64,000 nucleotides of DNA from Pseudophaeobacter sp. (GTDB taxonomy: Bacteria; Pseudomonadota; Alphaproteobacteria; Rhodobacterales; Rhodobacteraceae). The stretch covers positions 186,001-250,000 of the forward strand of contig JALUXC010000017.1 in the NCBI GenBank assembly GCA_027019165.1. Direction: 5' to 3'. The notes under the pieces are model-generated. The model did no database searches. It saw only the letters and a program-made list of their open reading frames with translations, and was not told the DNA's origin. Shown piece by piece: positions 1 through 8,316 of this stretch (its first letter is position 1; each line of letters opens with the position of its first letter). The position numbers were made by a program, and so were the translations under genes.

Positions 1-2
1 CG

Positions 3-386
3 GACTGGCAGCCGGGCCAGGCTCGGATATCGACCTGGCTGTACCGGGTGGTGATGAACCTTTGTATCGATCTGAAGCGGCGCCAGCGCGGCGGCCATCT
101 TGATCTTGATGCCGTTCCCGAGCCTCCGGACCCGGCGAAAGGCGCCCCTGAACAGTTGCAGGAGGATGCACGCAATGATGCATTGCAGGCGGCCTTGATG
201 CAATTGCCCGAGCGGCAGAGACAGGCGGTCGTGTTGCGTCATCTGGAAGAACTGGCCAATCCTGAGATTGCCACAATTATGGAAATCAGCGTCGAGGCGG
301 TCGAAAGTCTGACCGCCCGGGGCAAACGGACGTTGGCGGGGATCCTTGCCAAACGTCGCGAAGAACTGGGGTACGCTGATGGCTGA
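3..386 (+). CDS. ECF-family RNA polymerase sigma factor (5' end outside window)
   Basis: The reading frame is open from the first bases, so the N-terminus (sigma region 2) is mostly missing. The visible part begins in the typical STWLYRVVMNLCID segment at the end of region 2, has an acidic linker, then a region 4 helix-turn-helix (LPERQRQAVVLRHLEELANPEIATI) with AVESLTARGKRTL as the recognition end. It would direct RNA polymerase to a small stress regulon. Its stop codon overlaps the start of the next gene by 8 bp, so the two are translationally coupled. The neighbours, an anti-sigma-like protein and a metal-sensor-like protein, suggest envelope or metal stress. The family call is firm; the inducing signal is inferred. 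Confidence 0.9.
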   Translation, partial: DWQPGQARISTWLYRVVMNLCIDLKRRQRGGHLDLDAVPEPPDPAKGAPEQLQEDARNDALQAALMQLPERQRQAVVLRHLEELANPEIATIMEISVEAVESLTARGKRTLAGILAKRREELGYADG

Positions 387-774
387 CACCGAAGATGATC
401 TGAGCCGACTCGATGCGTTGTTTGCAGATGCGCGGCAGTTTCGGCCTGAAATGCCAGAGGCATTGAGCGCGCGAATCCTTGCGGATGCCGCCTTGGTGCA
501 ATCCGAGCTAAGCGGTCAAGATGCCCGGCTCCTGCGACGGCCTGCTATTGGCGCAGATGCAATGCAGCGCTGGTTGCAGTTCTGGCGTGCTGTAGGGGGG
601 TGGCCTGCAATGGGCGGTATGGCTGCTGCCTGCGCCGCAGGGCTGTGGATCGGCCTGGCGCCACCTGATTTTGTACCAGATCCGGTCACCTTCGCAAAAG
701 GTGCGGTCGAGACGGAGGTCTTGCCCTATGAAAGTTACGACCTGGCCATGTTGTTGGATGAGGAAACAGAATGA
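379..774 (+). CDS. Putative anti-sigma factor, single-pass membrane protein
   Basis: A 131-residue protein with an acidic cytoplasmic N-terminus (about residues 1-65), one hydrophobic segment around residues 75-95 (GGMAAACAAGLWIGLAP) and a short periplasmic tail. The ATG at 379 is chosen because it overlaps the sigma-factor stop, and homologues of this type usually start with a short acidic sequence. No zinc-binding HxxxCxxC motif is visible, so it is not a ZAS-type anti-sigma factor. Position between an ECF sigma factor and a metal-sensor-like gene is the main reason for the anti-sigma call. It overlaps the next gene by ATGA. Confidence 0.65.
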   Translation: MADTEDDLSRLDALFADARQFRPEMPEALSARILADAALVQSELSGQDARLLRRPAIGADAMQRWLQFWRAVGGWPAMGGMAAACAAGLWIGLAPPDFVPDPVTFAKGAVETEVLPYESYDLAMLLDEETE

Positions 775-1319
775 GCACTGACCAACAAGACAAAGGCCAA
801 GGGCCCAAAATGGCGCCTGAGACGCCCGGCTCCCCTGAGCCGCGCCGGAGCGGAATGCGGCCCTGGCTGAAGGTTCTTCTTGCGGCTTCACTGGCAGCAA
901 ATCTCGCGGTTGCCGGGCTTGCCGTGGGGGCGGCGCTGCGGTGGAAGGATGGGGGCCACCCTGATCATCGACCGCCTTCGGTTGGTACGATGATTTTCCG
1001 GGATCTGGACCGTGACACCCGCCGGGATCTGCGCCGCCGCGTCGAAAGTGAACACGGAAGCTATGTGGCGCGCAGGCAGGCTGAAGGAGAGGCCGTGATT
1101 GCGGCTTTGATGGCTGAACCTTTCGATTCTCGTGTCTTGGCTGATCTGCTGCGGCGTCAGGCTGAAACGCGGCACACGTTCTATCTGACCGTTCAGAATG
1201 CCTGGGTCGCGCGAATTGAGGCCATGCAGCCGAGCGAACGAAAGAGCTATGCTCAAAAACTCCAGTCGATGTTGCATCATGAAGGGGGCTGGGCAAAGCC
1301 CAAGGGACAGCGGTATTGA
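771..1319 (+). CDS. Periplasmic heavy-metal-sensor / CpxP-like protein (Metal_resist type)
   Basis: A 182-residue protein. It has a polar Pro-rich cytoplasmic head (1-30), one membrane anchor (about 32-55, LKVLLAASLAANLAVAGLAV) and a helical periplasmic domain rich in Arg, Glu and Gln. Residues such as AEPFDSRVLADLLRRQ match the Metal_resist/CnrX/CpxP helical hairpin. A His near the start of the periplasmic part (GHPDHRPP) and HH near the end could bind metal. The gene starts in the ATGA overlap with the anti-sigma-like gene. In known CnrX systems this kind of protein binds metal and releases the anti-sigma factor; that role here is inferred from gene order. Confidence 0.75.
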   Translation: MSTDQQDKGQGPKMAPETPGSPEPRRSGMRPWLKVLLAASLAANLAVAGLAVGAALRWKDGGHPDHRPPSVGTMIFRDLDRDTRRDLRRRVESEHGSYVARRQAEGEAVIAALMAEPFDSRVLADLLRRQAETRHTFYLTVQNAWVARIEAMQPSERKSYAQKLQSMLHHEGGWAKPKGQRY

Positions 1320-1366
1320 TCCATCATGCACGCGGTCAGGTCGATTTTGTTGATGGTGCAATGCCA

Positions 1367-1403
1367 GGGGCGACTTTTCGGGATCTCTCCGAGAAAACGC
1401 CCC
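1367..1403. terminator. Bidirectional terminator hairpin between convergent genes
   Basis: An imperfect inverted repeat with GGGGCG and TTTTC on the left and GAAAACGCCCC on the right lies between the convergent 771-1319 gene and the pleD-like gene. T/A tracts on both sides of the stem allow it to work in both directions. Confidence 0.5.
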
Positions 1404-2803
1404 TAAGCCACCGCTGTATCCGGATCCGATAGCTTGGCGCGGTTGCGGCCTGCGTTTTTGGCGTTGTAAAGCGCCTGATCCGCTTTTGCGATCAAATCGG
1501 TGACCGAACTGTTGGCGGCCTGTGTGCCACCACCGATCACCGCGCCGATACTGATTGTCACTGCAATTGGTTCGGAAACGCCCGGCACTTTGAAGGGTCT
1601 GCTGTTTATTGCATTGCACAGCGCGACTGCAGCTTGGCCAGTCTCAAGCTCGTCTGCACCAGGCAGAACGACCATGAACTCCTCGCCGCCCACGCGTGCC
1701 AGCAGATCCACTGGGCGCAGATGCGCTTGCAGACGCCGGGCCGCTTCGATCAGGACCGCGTCCCCGGCCGGGTGGCCATAGCGGTCGTTGATCTGTTTGA
1801 AATGATCGAGATCGGCCAGCATCAGGGCGAATTTGTCACCTGTTTCAGCTGCGCTGCGCGCGGTGCGGTCAAGGAAGGGTTTTGCATAGCGCCGGTTGTA
1901 AAGCCCGGTCATCGAGTCTTCGACCGCAGCGCGCAGGCCGTTGCGCACGCTGGCGCGCAGCAGATCGTGGCGATGCTTGTACTGCAGTTGAGTGTTGAGG
2001 CGCAGGGCCAGCTCTTCGACGTTGAAACCGGTTTGCAAGACGTCATGAGCGCCGCGGTCCAAGGCTTCGGCTGCGACATGGGGGTCGCCGGGGTTGGGAA
2101 CGGCAATCACAACCGATTGACGGGTTGTCGCGCGTGCACGCAGGTCGGCCAGCAGCCGCAAGCCCGCGCCTGAGGTGGTCTCGTTGAGTTCTATGATAAA
2201 GACATCTGCGACCGGATCGCTCATCAGGGGCTGGATATCGCCGATCTGATGGGTGCGAATGTCGTGGCGTACATGGCCCGACAAGCGCTTTTTCCAGTCG
2301 CGCGCGGTCTGGATGTCTTCGGCAACCAGGGCGATGCTGGCCGGTCGTGTCTGCGCTGCGGCCGCGCGGTCAGTCAGCGGGAGAATAAACCCGTGCGAGG
2401 CGTCGCGCTGCATGTTCAGCTCTTCATTCGCGCTGCGTGCGCGCAACAGGCTGCGGATACGTGCCTGCAGAATAACATCGTCCAGGGGCTGCGGCAGCAC
2501 ATCGTCGATACCAGCCGAAAGCGCCTCAAGCCGGCGCATCGGATTGTCGGTACGGCTGACGGCAATGACCGGAACGTCCGCCAGGGCATCGTCGCGCCGC
2601 AGCTCTTTCTTGACGTCTGCTGCGCTGCCGTCGGGAAGCGCATTCGCGGTCAGAACCAGATCGGGTCGGCAGCTGCGGGCAACCTCCAGCACGCCATCCA
2701 CGCGGGAGGCGAGAACGACGTCGTAATACGCCGCCGACAGCTGGACCTTCATCATGATCCTGTTGGTGGAAACACCGTCTATGACCAGAATGGTTCCCTG
2801 CAC
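1403..2803 (-). CDS. pleD: PleD-like diguanylate cyclase with two degenerate receiver domains
   Basis: 466 residues in the order REC (1-120), REC-like adaptor (about 145-275) and GGDEF (about 295-460). The cyclase has GGEEF and, just upstream, an RPVD inhibitory I-site at the same spacing as in Caulobacter PleD, so it should make c-di-GMP and be product-inhibited. The first receiver has Ala53 (TANALP) where PleD has its phospho-acceptor Asp53, and VID in place of the usual acidic pair. The second also lacks an acceptor Asp (IIELNETT). I chose the GTG start at 2803 because the protein then begins MQGTILVIDGVSTNR, like PleD, with AAAGGG upstream. An upstream TTG at 2818 lacks a ribosome site. 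Confidence 0.88.
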   Translation of the reverse strand: MQGTILVIDGVSTNRIMMKVQLSAAYYDVVLASRVDGVLEVARSCRPDLVLTANALPDGSAADVKKELRRDDALADVPVIAVSRTDNPMRRLEALSAGIDDVLPQPLDDVILQARIRSLLRARSANEELNMQRDASHGFILPLTDRAAAAQTRPASIALVAEDIQTARDWKKRLSGHVRHDIRTHQIGDIQPLMSDPVADVFIIELNETTSGAGLRLLADLRARATTRQSVVIAVPNPGDPHVAAEALDRGAHDVLQTGFNVEELALRLNTQLQYKHRHDLLRASVRNGLRAAVEDSMTGLYNRRYAKPFLDRTARSAAETGDKFALMLADLDHFKQINDRYGHPAGDAVLIEAARRLQAHLRPVDLLARVGGEEFMVVLPGADELETGQAAVALCNAINSRPFKVPGVSEPIAVTISIGAVIGGGTQAANSSVTDLIAKADQALYNAKNAGRNRAKLSDPDTAVA

Positions 2804-2917
2804 GTATGACCCTTTCAATGCATGGGTTTCGATGACTGGAAGTTTTCTCAGTCACTGGTTAATAAACTGTTTCGGATTTTTACTAAAATGGCCGCAACGT
2901 GTCAGGAAGGTGCCCAT

Positions 2918-3202
2918 ATGCAGATTTCCGCCGATCAAGCTGAGACAATCGCGCTGAAGGCTTTGGCCTGGGTGTCGGGAAATGATGAGCTTTTTCCTGT
3001 GTTTATGGGGGCGACGGGCGCAAGCCTGGATGACTTGAAGAGCCGCGCAGCGGATCCTGAATTTTTGGGCTCGGTGCTCGATTTCTTAATGATGGACGAT
3101 GGTTGGGTCATCGAATTCTGCGACAGTGCGGGGCTGAAATATGAATCACCCATGCAGGCCCGGATGGCGCTTCCGGGTGGTGCGCAGATCCACTGGACCT
3201 GA
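2918..3202 (+). CDS. DUF3572 family protein
   Basis: A 94-residue cytoplasmic protein with the conserved pattern ALKALAWVSGNDELFPVF, then ASLDDLKSRAADPEFLGSVLDFLMMDD. It matches the small alphaproteobacterial DUF3572 family, whose function is unknown. The ATG at 2918 follows GGAAGG by seven bases; an ATG at 2888 in frame has no comparable site. It is transcribed away from the pleD-like gene and lies about 45 bp before the HAD phosphatase gene, so the two probably share a message. Confidence 0.8.
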   Translation: MQISADQAETIALKALAWVSGNDELFPVFMGATGASLDDLKSRAADPEFLGSVLDFLMMDDGWVIEFCDSAGLKYESPMQARMALPGGAQIHWT

Positions 3203-3249
3203 TACAGGGCGAAAAGACTGATGATGAAACCTTTGCGCAGGATATGCCC

Positions 3250-3948
3250 ATGCCGGTAGATGCCTTTCTGTTCGACAAGGATGGAACGCTTTTTGATTTC
3301 GCCGCCACCTGGAACGGTTGGGCGGCAAAGATGCTGAGATCGCTGTCCGCGGGCGACGATGCTTTGGCCGTGGCCATGGCGCAGACCCTGCGGTATGACC
3401 TTGCCGCAGAGGCCTTCCATCCCGACAGTTTTGTGATTGCTGGCACAAATGCCGAGGTCGCCGGCGCCCTGGCTCCCTTTGTGCCGCACATGCCGGAACC
3501 CGAGCTGGAACGTTATCTGGCACAGAATGCGGCTGAGGCTGACCTCGCAGAAGCCGTGCCACTGGCAGCCTTCCTTGATGATCTCTTGGCACGCGGAAAA
3601 GTCCTGGGCGTGATGACCAATGACGCCGAGGTCTCGGCGGTCAGCCAATTGGATCGGGCGGGGGTGCTGGATCGCTTTGCTTTCGTTGCGGGCTTTGACA
3701 GCGGCCATGGGGCCAAGCCCGATCCGGCACCTCTTCTGGCCTTTTGCGAGCAATGCGGAATTTCTCCGCAGCGTTCGGCGATGGTCGGGGACAGCCTGCA
3801 CGATCTTCAGGCGGGTGCGGCGGCTGGTATGCACCGCATTGGCGTCCTGACAGGATTGGCCGGTCATCAAGATCTCCACCCGCATGCGGATGCGGTATTG
3901 CCGAATATCGGTCATATCCCGGCTTGGCTGGATCGTCAGGGAACATGA
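3250..3948 (+). CDS. HAD-superfamily hydrolase, phosphoglycolate-phosphatase-like
   Basis: About 232 residues. HAD motif I is FDKDGTLFDF near the N-terminus, with nucleophile and acid Asp. Motif II is VMTNDAE, motif III includes a Lys in GHGAKPDPAP, and motif IV is MVGDSLHDLQAG. A helical cap (about 15-90) follows motif I, as in Gph-like subfamily I enzymes. Substrate cannot be read from sequence; phosphoglycolate or another small phosphate ester is likely. AGGA lies seven bases before the ATG at 3250. An ATG two codons upstream (3244) sits too close to that site, but the difference is trivial. Confidence 0.85.
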   Translation: MPVDAFLFDKDGTLFDFAATWNGWAAKMLRSLSAGDDALAVAMAQTLRYDLAAEAFHPDSFVIAGTNAEVAGALAPFVPHMPEPELERYLAQNAAEADLAEAVPLAAFLDDLLARGKVLGVMTNDAEVSAVSQLDRAGVLDRFAFVAGFDSGHGAKPDPAPLLAFCEQCGISPQRSAMVGDSLHDLQAGAAAGMHRIGVLTGLAGHQDLHPHADAVLPNIGHIPAWLDRQGT

Positions 3949-4177
3949 TCCACCGTTAGGCGCGCAGGAAATCTCTGATCCTCAGACCCTTGTTTTTGAT
4001 CATTACTGTTCACATCTGTCCAGAATTTGCCACTCACGCCGGTTTTCTGCGGGAAAACGACAGGGGATGTCGTGAATGGGCAGGTTGACGGTCTTGATAT
4101 CGGGCCTCTTGAGGGGCGCAGTACGAGACACCGCGTGATCGCACCCGTCAGGGCGCAGGAGCGGGACGGAGGGTATC

Positions 4178-5737
4178 ATGGCACGAACAGCAGCGAGCCG
4201 CAGACGGGGTGGCGGCAGGGCAGGTGCGGCGGCGCGTCGGGGCGGGGCCGTTCTTTCTCAGATGCCCTGGTCCATTCCGGTGAACATGGACCGGCCGACC
4301 GAACCGCTGGCGCTGGACGGCGTGGAGGCGATCCATGATGGCGCCATGCGTATTCTCGAAGAGATCGGCGTGGTGTTCCTGAACCCCGAAGCCATCCAGA
4401 TCTTCAAGCAGGCCGGTTGCAGAGTTGAAGATGAACTGGTTCGAATGGACCGTGATTTTGTGATGGAGATGGTTGGAAAGGCGCCTTCCAGTTTTGACAT
4501 CACGCCGCGAAACCCGGACCGCAAGATCCCTGTGGGCGGCAATCATATCCTGTTCGGCAATGTCTCCTCCCCGCCGAACTATTGGGATCTCGAACTTGGA
4601 AAAAAGGTAACGGGCACCCGCGCGCACTGCCAGAACCTGCTCAAATTGACCCAGTACTTCAACTGCATTCATTTTGCAGGCGGTTATCCTGTTGAGGCTG
4701 TGGACGTCCATGCCTCAATCCGGCACCTGGACGTGCTTTATGACAAGCTGACTCTCACCGACAAAGTGATGCACGCCTATTCTCTGGGAAAGGAGCGGGT
4801 AGAAGACGTCATGGAAATGGTCCGCATTGCAGGCGGTCTCAGTCATGAAGAATTCGAGAGCCGTCCGCACATGTACACCAACATCAACTCCACCTCGCCG
4901 TTGAAGCACGATTTCCCGATGATCGACGGCTGCCTGCGCATGGTCCGCAAAGGACAGGCGGTGGTCGTCACCCCATTTACCCTGGCCGGAGCCATGGCGC
5001 CGGTCACGATCGCTGGCGCGGTCGCGCAGTCTATTGCCGAAGCCCTGTGTGCTATTGCCTTGTTCCAATATGTCCGCCCCGGTGCGCCCTGCGCCATCGG
5101 GACCTTTACCTCGAACGTGGACATGAAATCCGGGGCACCCGCCTTTGGCACACCCGAGTACATGCGCGCGACCCAGATGACAGGACAGATGGCTCGGTTC
5201 TACGGCCTGCCAATGCGTGCCTCCGGGGTTTGCGCCGCGAATGTGCCGGACGGTCAGGCCATGTGGGAGACCTCCAACTCTCTTTGGTCTGCAGTACAGT
5301 CAGGCACCAACATGGTCTATCACGCGGCGGGCTGGCTGGAAGGCGGGCTGATCGCCAGCCCCGAGAAATTCATTATGGATTGCGAGGTTCTCCAGCAGAT
5401 CCAGCGTTACATGCAGCCAGAGATTTGCGCGACCGGCCCCGAGGATATTGCATTGGATGCGATCCGGGAGGTGGGCAACGATGGGCATTTCTTCGGCATT
5501 CAGCACACCCAGGACCGCTACGCCAATGCCTTTTACCAACCGTTCCTGAGCGATTGGCGCAACTTTGAGGCCTGGGAGGCAGCTGGTGCGGTCTGGACGC
5601 CAGAGCGTGCGCATAAAATCTACAAAGAGATCCTGGCAGATTTTGAAGCCCCGCCCATGGATGCATCGATCCAAGAAGAGTTGGCAGATTTTGTGTCACG
5701 CCGCAAAGCGGAGGGAGGTGCGCCCACAGACTTCTGA
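4178..5737 (+). CDS. Trimethylamine methyltransferase (MttB) family protein, non-pyrrolysine type
   Basis: 519 residues with an Arg/Gly/Ala-rich N-terminal extension (1-28) followed by the MttB TIM-barrel sequence (IHDGAMRILEEIGVVFLNPEA; GTFTSNVDMKSGAPAFGTPE; GWLEGGLIASPEKFIMD). The frame has no in-frame TAG, so this is the non-Pyl branch, whose known members demethylate quaternary amines such as glycine betaine, proline betaine or carnitine with a corrinoid protein. GGAGGG precedes the ATG by seven bases. No corrinoid protein or reductive activator is adjacent, so the methyl acceptor must be encoded elsewhere. Substrate is not determined by sequence. Confidence 0.85.
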   Translation: MARTAASRRRGGGRAGAAARRGGAVLSQMPWSIPVNMDRPTEPLALDGVEAIHDGAMRILEEIGVVFLNPEAIQIFKQAGCRVEDELVRMDRDFVMEMVGKAPSSFDITPRNPDRKIPVGGNHILFGNVSSPPNYWDLELGKKVTGTRAHCQNLLKLTQYFNCIHFAGGYPVEAVDVHASIRHLDVLYDKLTLTDKVMHAYSLGKERVEDVMEMVRIAGGLSHEEFESRPHMYTNINSTSPLKHDFPMIDGCLRMVRKGQAVVVTPFTLAGAMAPVTIAGAVAQSIAEALCAIALFQYVRPGAPCAIGTFTSNVDMKSGAPAFGTPEYMRATQMTGQMARFYGLPMRASGVCAANVPDGQAMWETSNSLWSAVQSGTNMVYHAAGWLEGGLIASPEKFIMDCEVLQQIQRYMQPEICATGPEDIALDAIREVGNDGHFFGIQHTQDRYANAFYQPFLSDWRNFEAWEAAGAVWTPERAHKIYKEILADFEAPPMDASIQEELADFVSRRKAEGGAPTDF

Positions 5738-6180
5738 TCATGCGTTCCAAACCGGCTTTCTGCCCTATGGCAACAGGCTGCAAAAATGCTGTGGCAATGA
5801 TTCGCGGGGCGTTGCACTTGCGGGATTTGCCAAACGTTTGGGGATGCAGGCCGGTACCCGATCAACGAGAGGTCCTATGATCGCCTGAAACGCACATGCC
5901 TGTGTTCTGAAGGTCATCATCGAACGTTACGTCACCGTGAACGTGGCGATGACCCGGAAATTGCCACCTAATTTCAAACGCTTGTATTGTCCGCACCAGA
6001 GCGATGTGATCAAATCTTGCAACTTTTGATTGTTTTTTGGCGTTCCAAGAGCGAAGTTCGCCGCATTCTGACGACCTTCTGCGTCTGAAACCTAAAATTT
6101 GAGCAGGTGATCTAAGGGATTATTAGGAAACCTTTCCTATCCAAGACGGTGAATGTGCCTCACTAAAGGACTTGTTTCAC
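5738..6180. other. Intergenic region upstream of chemoreceptor
   Basis: 443 bp with no credible gene. The 3' half is AT-richer and holds a perfect 7-bp palindrome at 6124-6139 (listed separately). No clear sigma-70 promoter or terminator could be assigned by eye. Confidence 0.4.
6124..6139. repeat. Perfect palindrome TAGGAAA-CC-TTTCCTA upstream of chemoreceptor
   Basis: Seven-base arms around a CC centre, 41 bp before the chosen ATG of the chemoreceptor. Position and symmetry fit a repressor or activator operator in the promoter or 5' UTR; the protein that would bind is unknown. Confidence 0.45.
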
Positions 6181-8073
6181 ATGCCCACGTTCTTGTACCG
6201 GTTACCGGCTCGAATTTATGCACTGGCTGGCTTGGCTATCGTTCTTGCTGCCGTGTTGACCTTCGCGATGCTGTCGCGTTCGGTCGAAAAATCCTACGAT
6301 TTGCGCGCTGACAAACTCGACAGTTTGACAGATTCCGTGATTAGCATCCTGGCTGATCTTGAGGCTCAGGTGCAGGCCGGGACGCTTACTCTGGAAGAAG
6401 CTCAGGCGCTTGGTATCCAGGCCGTTGAAAAGCCGCGTTTCGGAACGGCTGGCTACTTTTTTGCCTTTGACAGCAACAATGTCATGGTGGCCCATGCGGT
6501 TGCCAAGCAGCTTGTCGGCAATGACCAGACAGAGTTTGAGGACGTCAACGGCGTGATGGTTTTCCAGGAGTTCCAGAAGGTCATCCAGGCCGATGGCGCA
6601 GGCCAGGTCATCTATCACTTCAATAAGCCCGGCTCGGAAGAACCCGAGGCCAAGATGGGCTACGTGAAGCTGTTCGAACCCTGGGGCTGGGTCGTGGGCA
6701 CCGGTGACTACGTGGCGGACATCGACGCGGATATCGCAGTCTTCCGCAATGCAGCTCTCGCCGCTTTGGCAATCGGTCTTGCAGCCATGAGCGTGGCGGC
6801 CTTCTTCATCGCGCGCAGCGTGATCAATCCGATCGAGAACCTCAAGCAGCGTATGCAGTCGATGGCAGAGGGTGATACCGGCTCCGAAATTCCCGGAACC
6901 AACAGCCGAAATGAGATTGGGGACATGTCGCGCACTTTGGATGTCTTCCGCAAGTCGCTGATCCGTCAGAAGGAACTTGAGGCATCGCAGAAAGAACGTG
7001 ATCGGGCCCAGGCCGAAGTCGTGCAGACCCTGACAAGCCGTCTTTCGGTTCTTGCTGGTGGTGACTTGACGGTGCGTATCGACAGCGCCTTCCCGGAGGA
7101 CTACGAACAGCTCCGTCTCGATTTCAACAAGACGGTAGAGAACCTCAACGGAACCGTTGCCCAGGTGGTTGAATCGGCGGAAAGCATTCGCAACGGGGCG
7201 GCTGAGATCAGCCAGTCGTCGGATGACCTGTCGCACCGTACCGAAAGCCAGGCCGCGACGCTGGAAGAGACCGCTGCGGCTCTGGATGAACTCACGGCAT
7301 CGGTGAAATCCGCCGCCGAAGGCGCCCGCAGCGTTGAGAACATCATGGAAGAGGCCAAGCAAGAGGCCGAGAACAGCGGTGTCGTGGTGCAAAGCGCGGT
7401 TTCGGCCATGACCGAGATCGAGCAGTCCTCGACCCATATCGCGCAGATCATCGGCGTGATCGACGACATCGCCTTCCAGACCAACCTCCTGGCGCTGAAC
7501 GCAGGCGTCGAGGCCGCCCGTGCGGGCGAAGCGGGCCGCGGCTTTGCGGTGGTTGCCTCCGAAGTGCGCGCCCTGGCGCAGCGCTCCTCGGATGCGGCGA
7601 TGGAGATCAAGACGCTGATCAGCGACTCCTCGCGCCAGGTGGAGCGCGGGGTGGATCTGGTCGGCAAGGCGGGCGATGCGCTGAACAACATCGTCGAGCG
7701 CGTCAACCACATCTCGAAACTGGTGACGGATATCGCCGAGGGCGCGGTGGAGCAATCCACGGGTCTGGGCGAGATCAACACCGGCGTTGTGCAGCTGGAT
7801 CAGGTGACCCAGCAGAACGCGGCCATGGTCGAAGAGGCCACCGCGGCAGGGCATATGCTCAACAGCGATGCGACGAAGCTGGCCGAACTGGTGGCGCATT
7901 TCAAGATTTCGGGCGGTGGCGGCATCACGCAGATGAGCGCGCCAAAACCTGCCCCGAGCAAGCCGACGGCGCATGGCGATGATGACTGGGATTTCTCAGA
8001 CTTCAGCGACGCCGCCCCGGCGGCCACCGGCACCGACGGCAACGCAGCCCTCGACAAGTGGCAGGATTTCTAG
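6181..8073 (+). CDS. Methyl-accepting chemotaxis protein with single Cache sensor domain
   Basis: 630 residues. TM1 is at about 10-32, a periplasmic single-Cache domain follows (FGTAGYFFAFDSNNVMVAH ... WGWVVGTGDYV), TM2 is at about 188-210, then HAMP (~210-262), a linker, and the signalling hairpin with the conserved tip FQTNLLALNAGVEAARAGE. The protein ends KWQDF, an xWxxF pentapeptide of the kind that tethers CheR/CheB. sCache domains with this pattern usually bind small carboxylates. AAAGGA lies ten bases before the ATG at 6181; a TTG three codons upstream would sit directly on that site. No che gene is nearby. Confidence 0.93.
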   Translation: MPTFLYRLPARIYALAGLAIVLAAVLTFAMLSRSVEKSYDLRADKLDSLTDSVISILADLEAQVQAGTLTLEEAQALGIQAVEKPRFGTAGYFFAFDSNNVMVAHAVAKQLVGNDQTEFEDVNGVMVFQEFQKVIQADGAGQVIYHFNKPGSEEPEAKMGYVKLFEPWGWVVGTGDYVADIDADIAVFRNAALAALAIGLAAMSVAAFFIARSVINPIENLKQRMQSMAEGDTGSEIPGTNSRNEIGDMSRTLDVFRKSLIRQKELEASQKERDRAQAEVVQTLTSRLSVLAGGDLTVRIDSAFPEDYEQLRLDFNKTVENLNGTVAQVVESAESIRNGAAEISQSSDDLSHRTESQAATLEETAAALDELTASVKSAAEGARSVENIMEEAKQEAENSGVVVQSAVSAMTEIEQSSTHIAQIIGVIDDIAFQTNLLALNAGVEAARAGEAGRGFAVVASEVRALAQRSSDAAMEIKTLISDSSRQVERGVDLVGKAGDALNNIVERVNHISKLVTDIAEGAVEQSTGLGEINTGVVQLDQVTQQNAAMVEEATAAGHMLNSDATKLAELVAHFKISGGGGITQMSAPKPAPSKPTAHGDDDWDFSDFSDAAPAATGTDGNAALDKWQDF

Positions 8074-8109
8074 GCTACAGGGAACCTTGCAGCAAAACTA
8101 CGAGAGTGA

Positions 8110-8140
8110 CCCGTCCGGCGTGATTGCCGGGCGGGTTCTT
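8110..8140 (+). terminator. Rho-independent terminator after chemoreceptor gene
   Basis: A 10-bp GC stem with one G-T pair (CCCGTCCGGC / GCCGGGCGGG, loop GTGATT), followed by a T-rich stretch, 37 bp after the chemoreceptor stop. Confidence 0.6.
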
Positions 8141-8316
8141 GTCTTGCCCCGGTCAAGAAAAGCTTCCACCATTGAGTTGGCATCGGTCCCCGATGTGGTC
8201 AGTCCTCAGGCTCTTGATTGCGTTCTTTGGCCCCCTTTGTGAACAAACTTGGCCAATGGCTCCGAATACGTGCTTTGATGTGATCGCCATCTGGATATGA
8301 AACCTTGGGAAGCGCT

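Noticed and set aside
1634-2809. Rightward open frames of about 150-190 codons inside the pleD-like gene
   Set aside because: They are antisense shadows of a clear GGDEF protein with no domain content of their own.
6202-7974. Leftward 590-codon open frame opposite the chemoreceptor
   Set aside because: It mirrors the GC-rich codon structure of the chemoreceptor, is His/Arg/Gly-rich and resembles no protein family.
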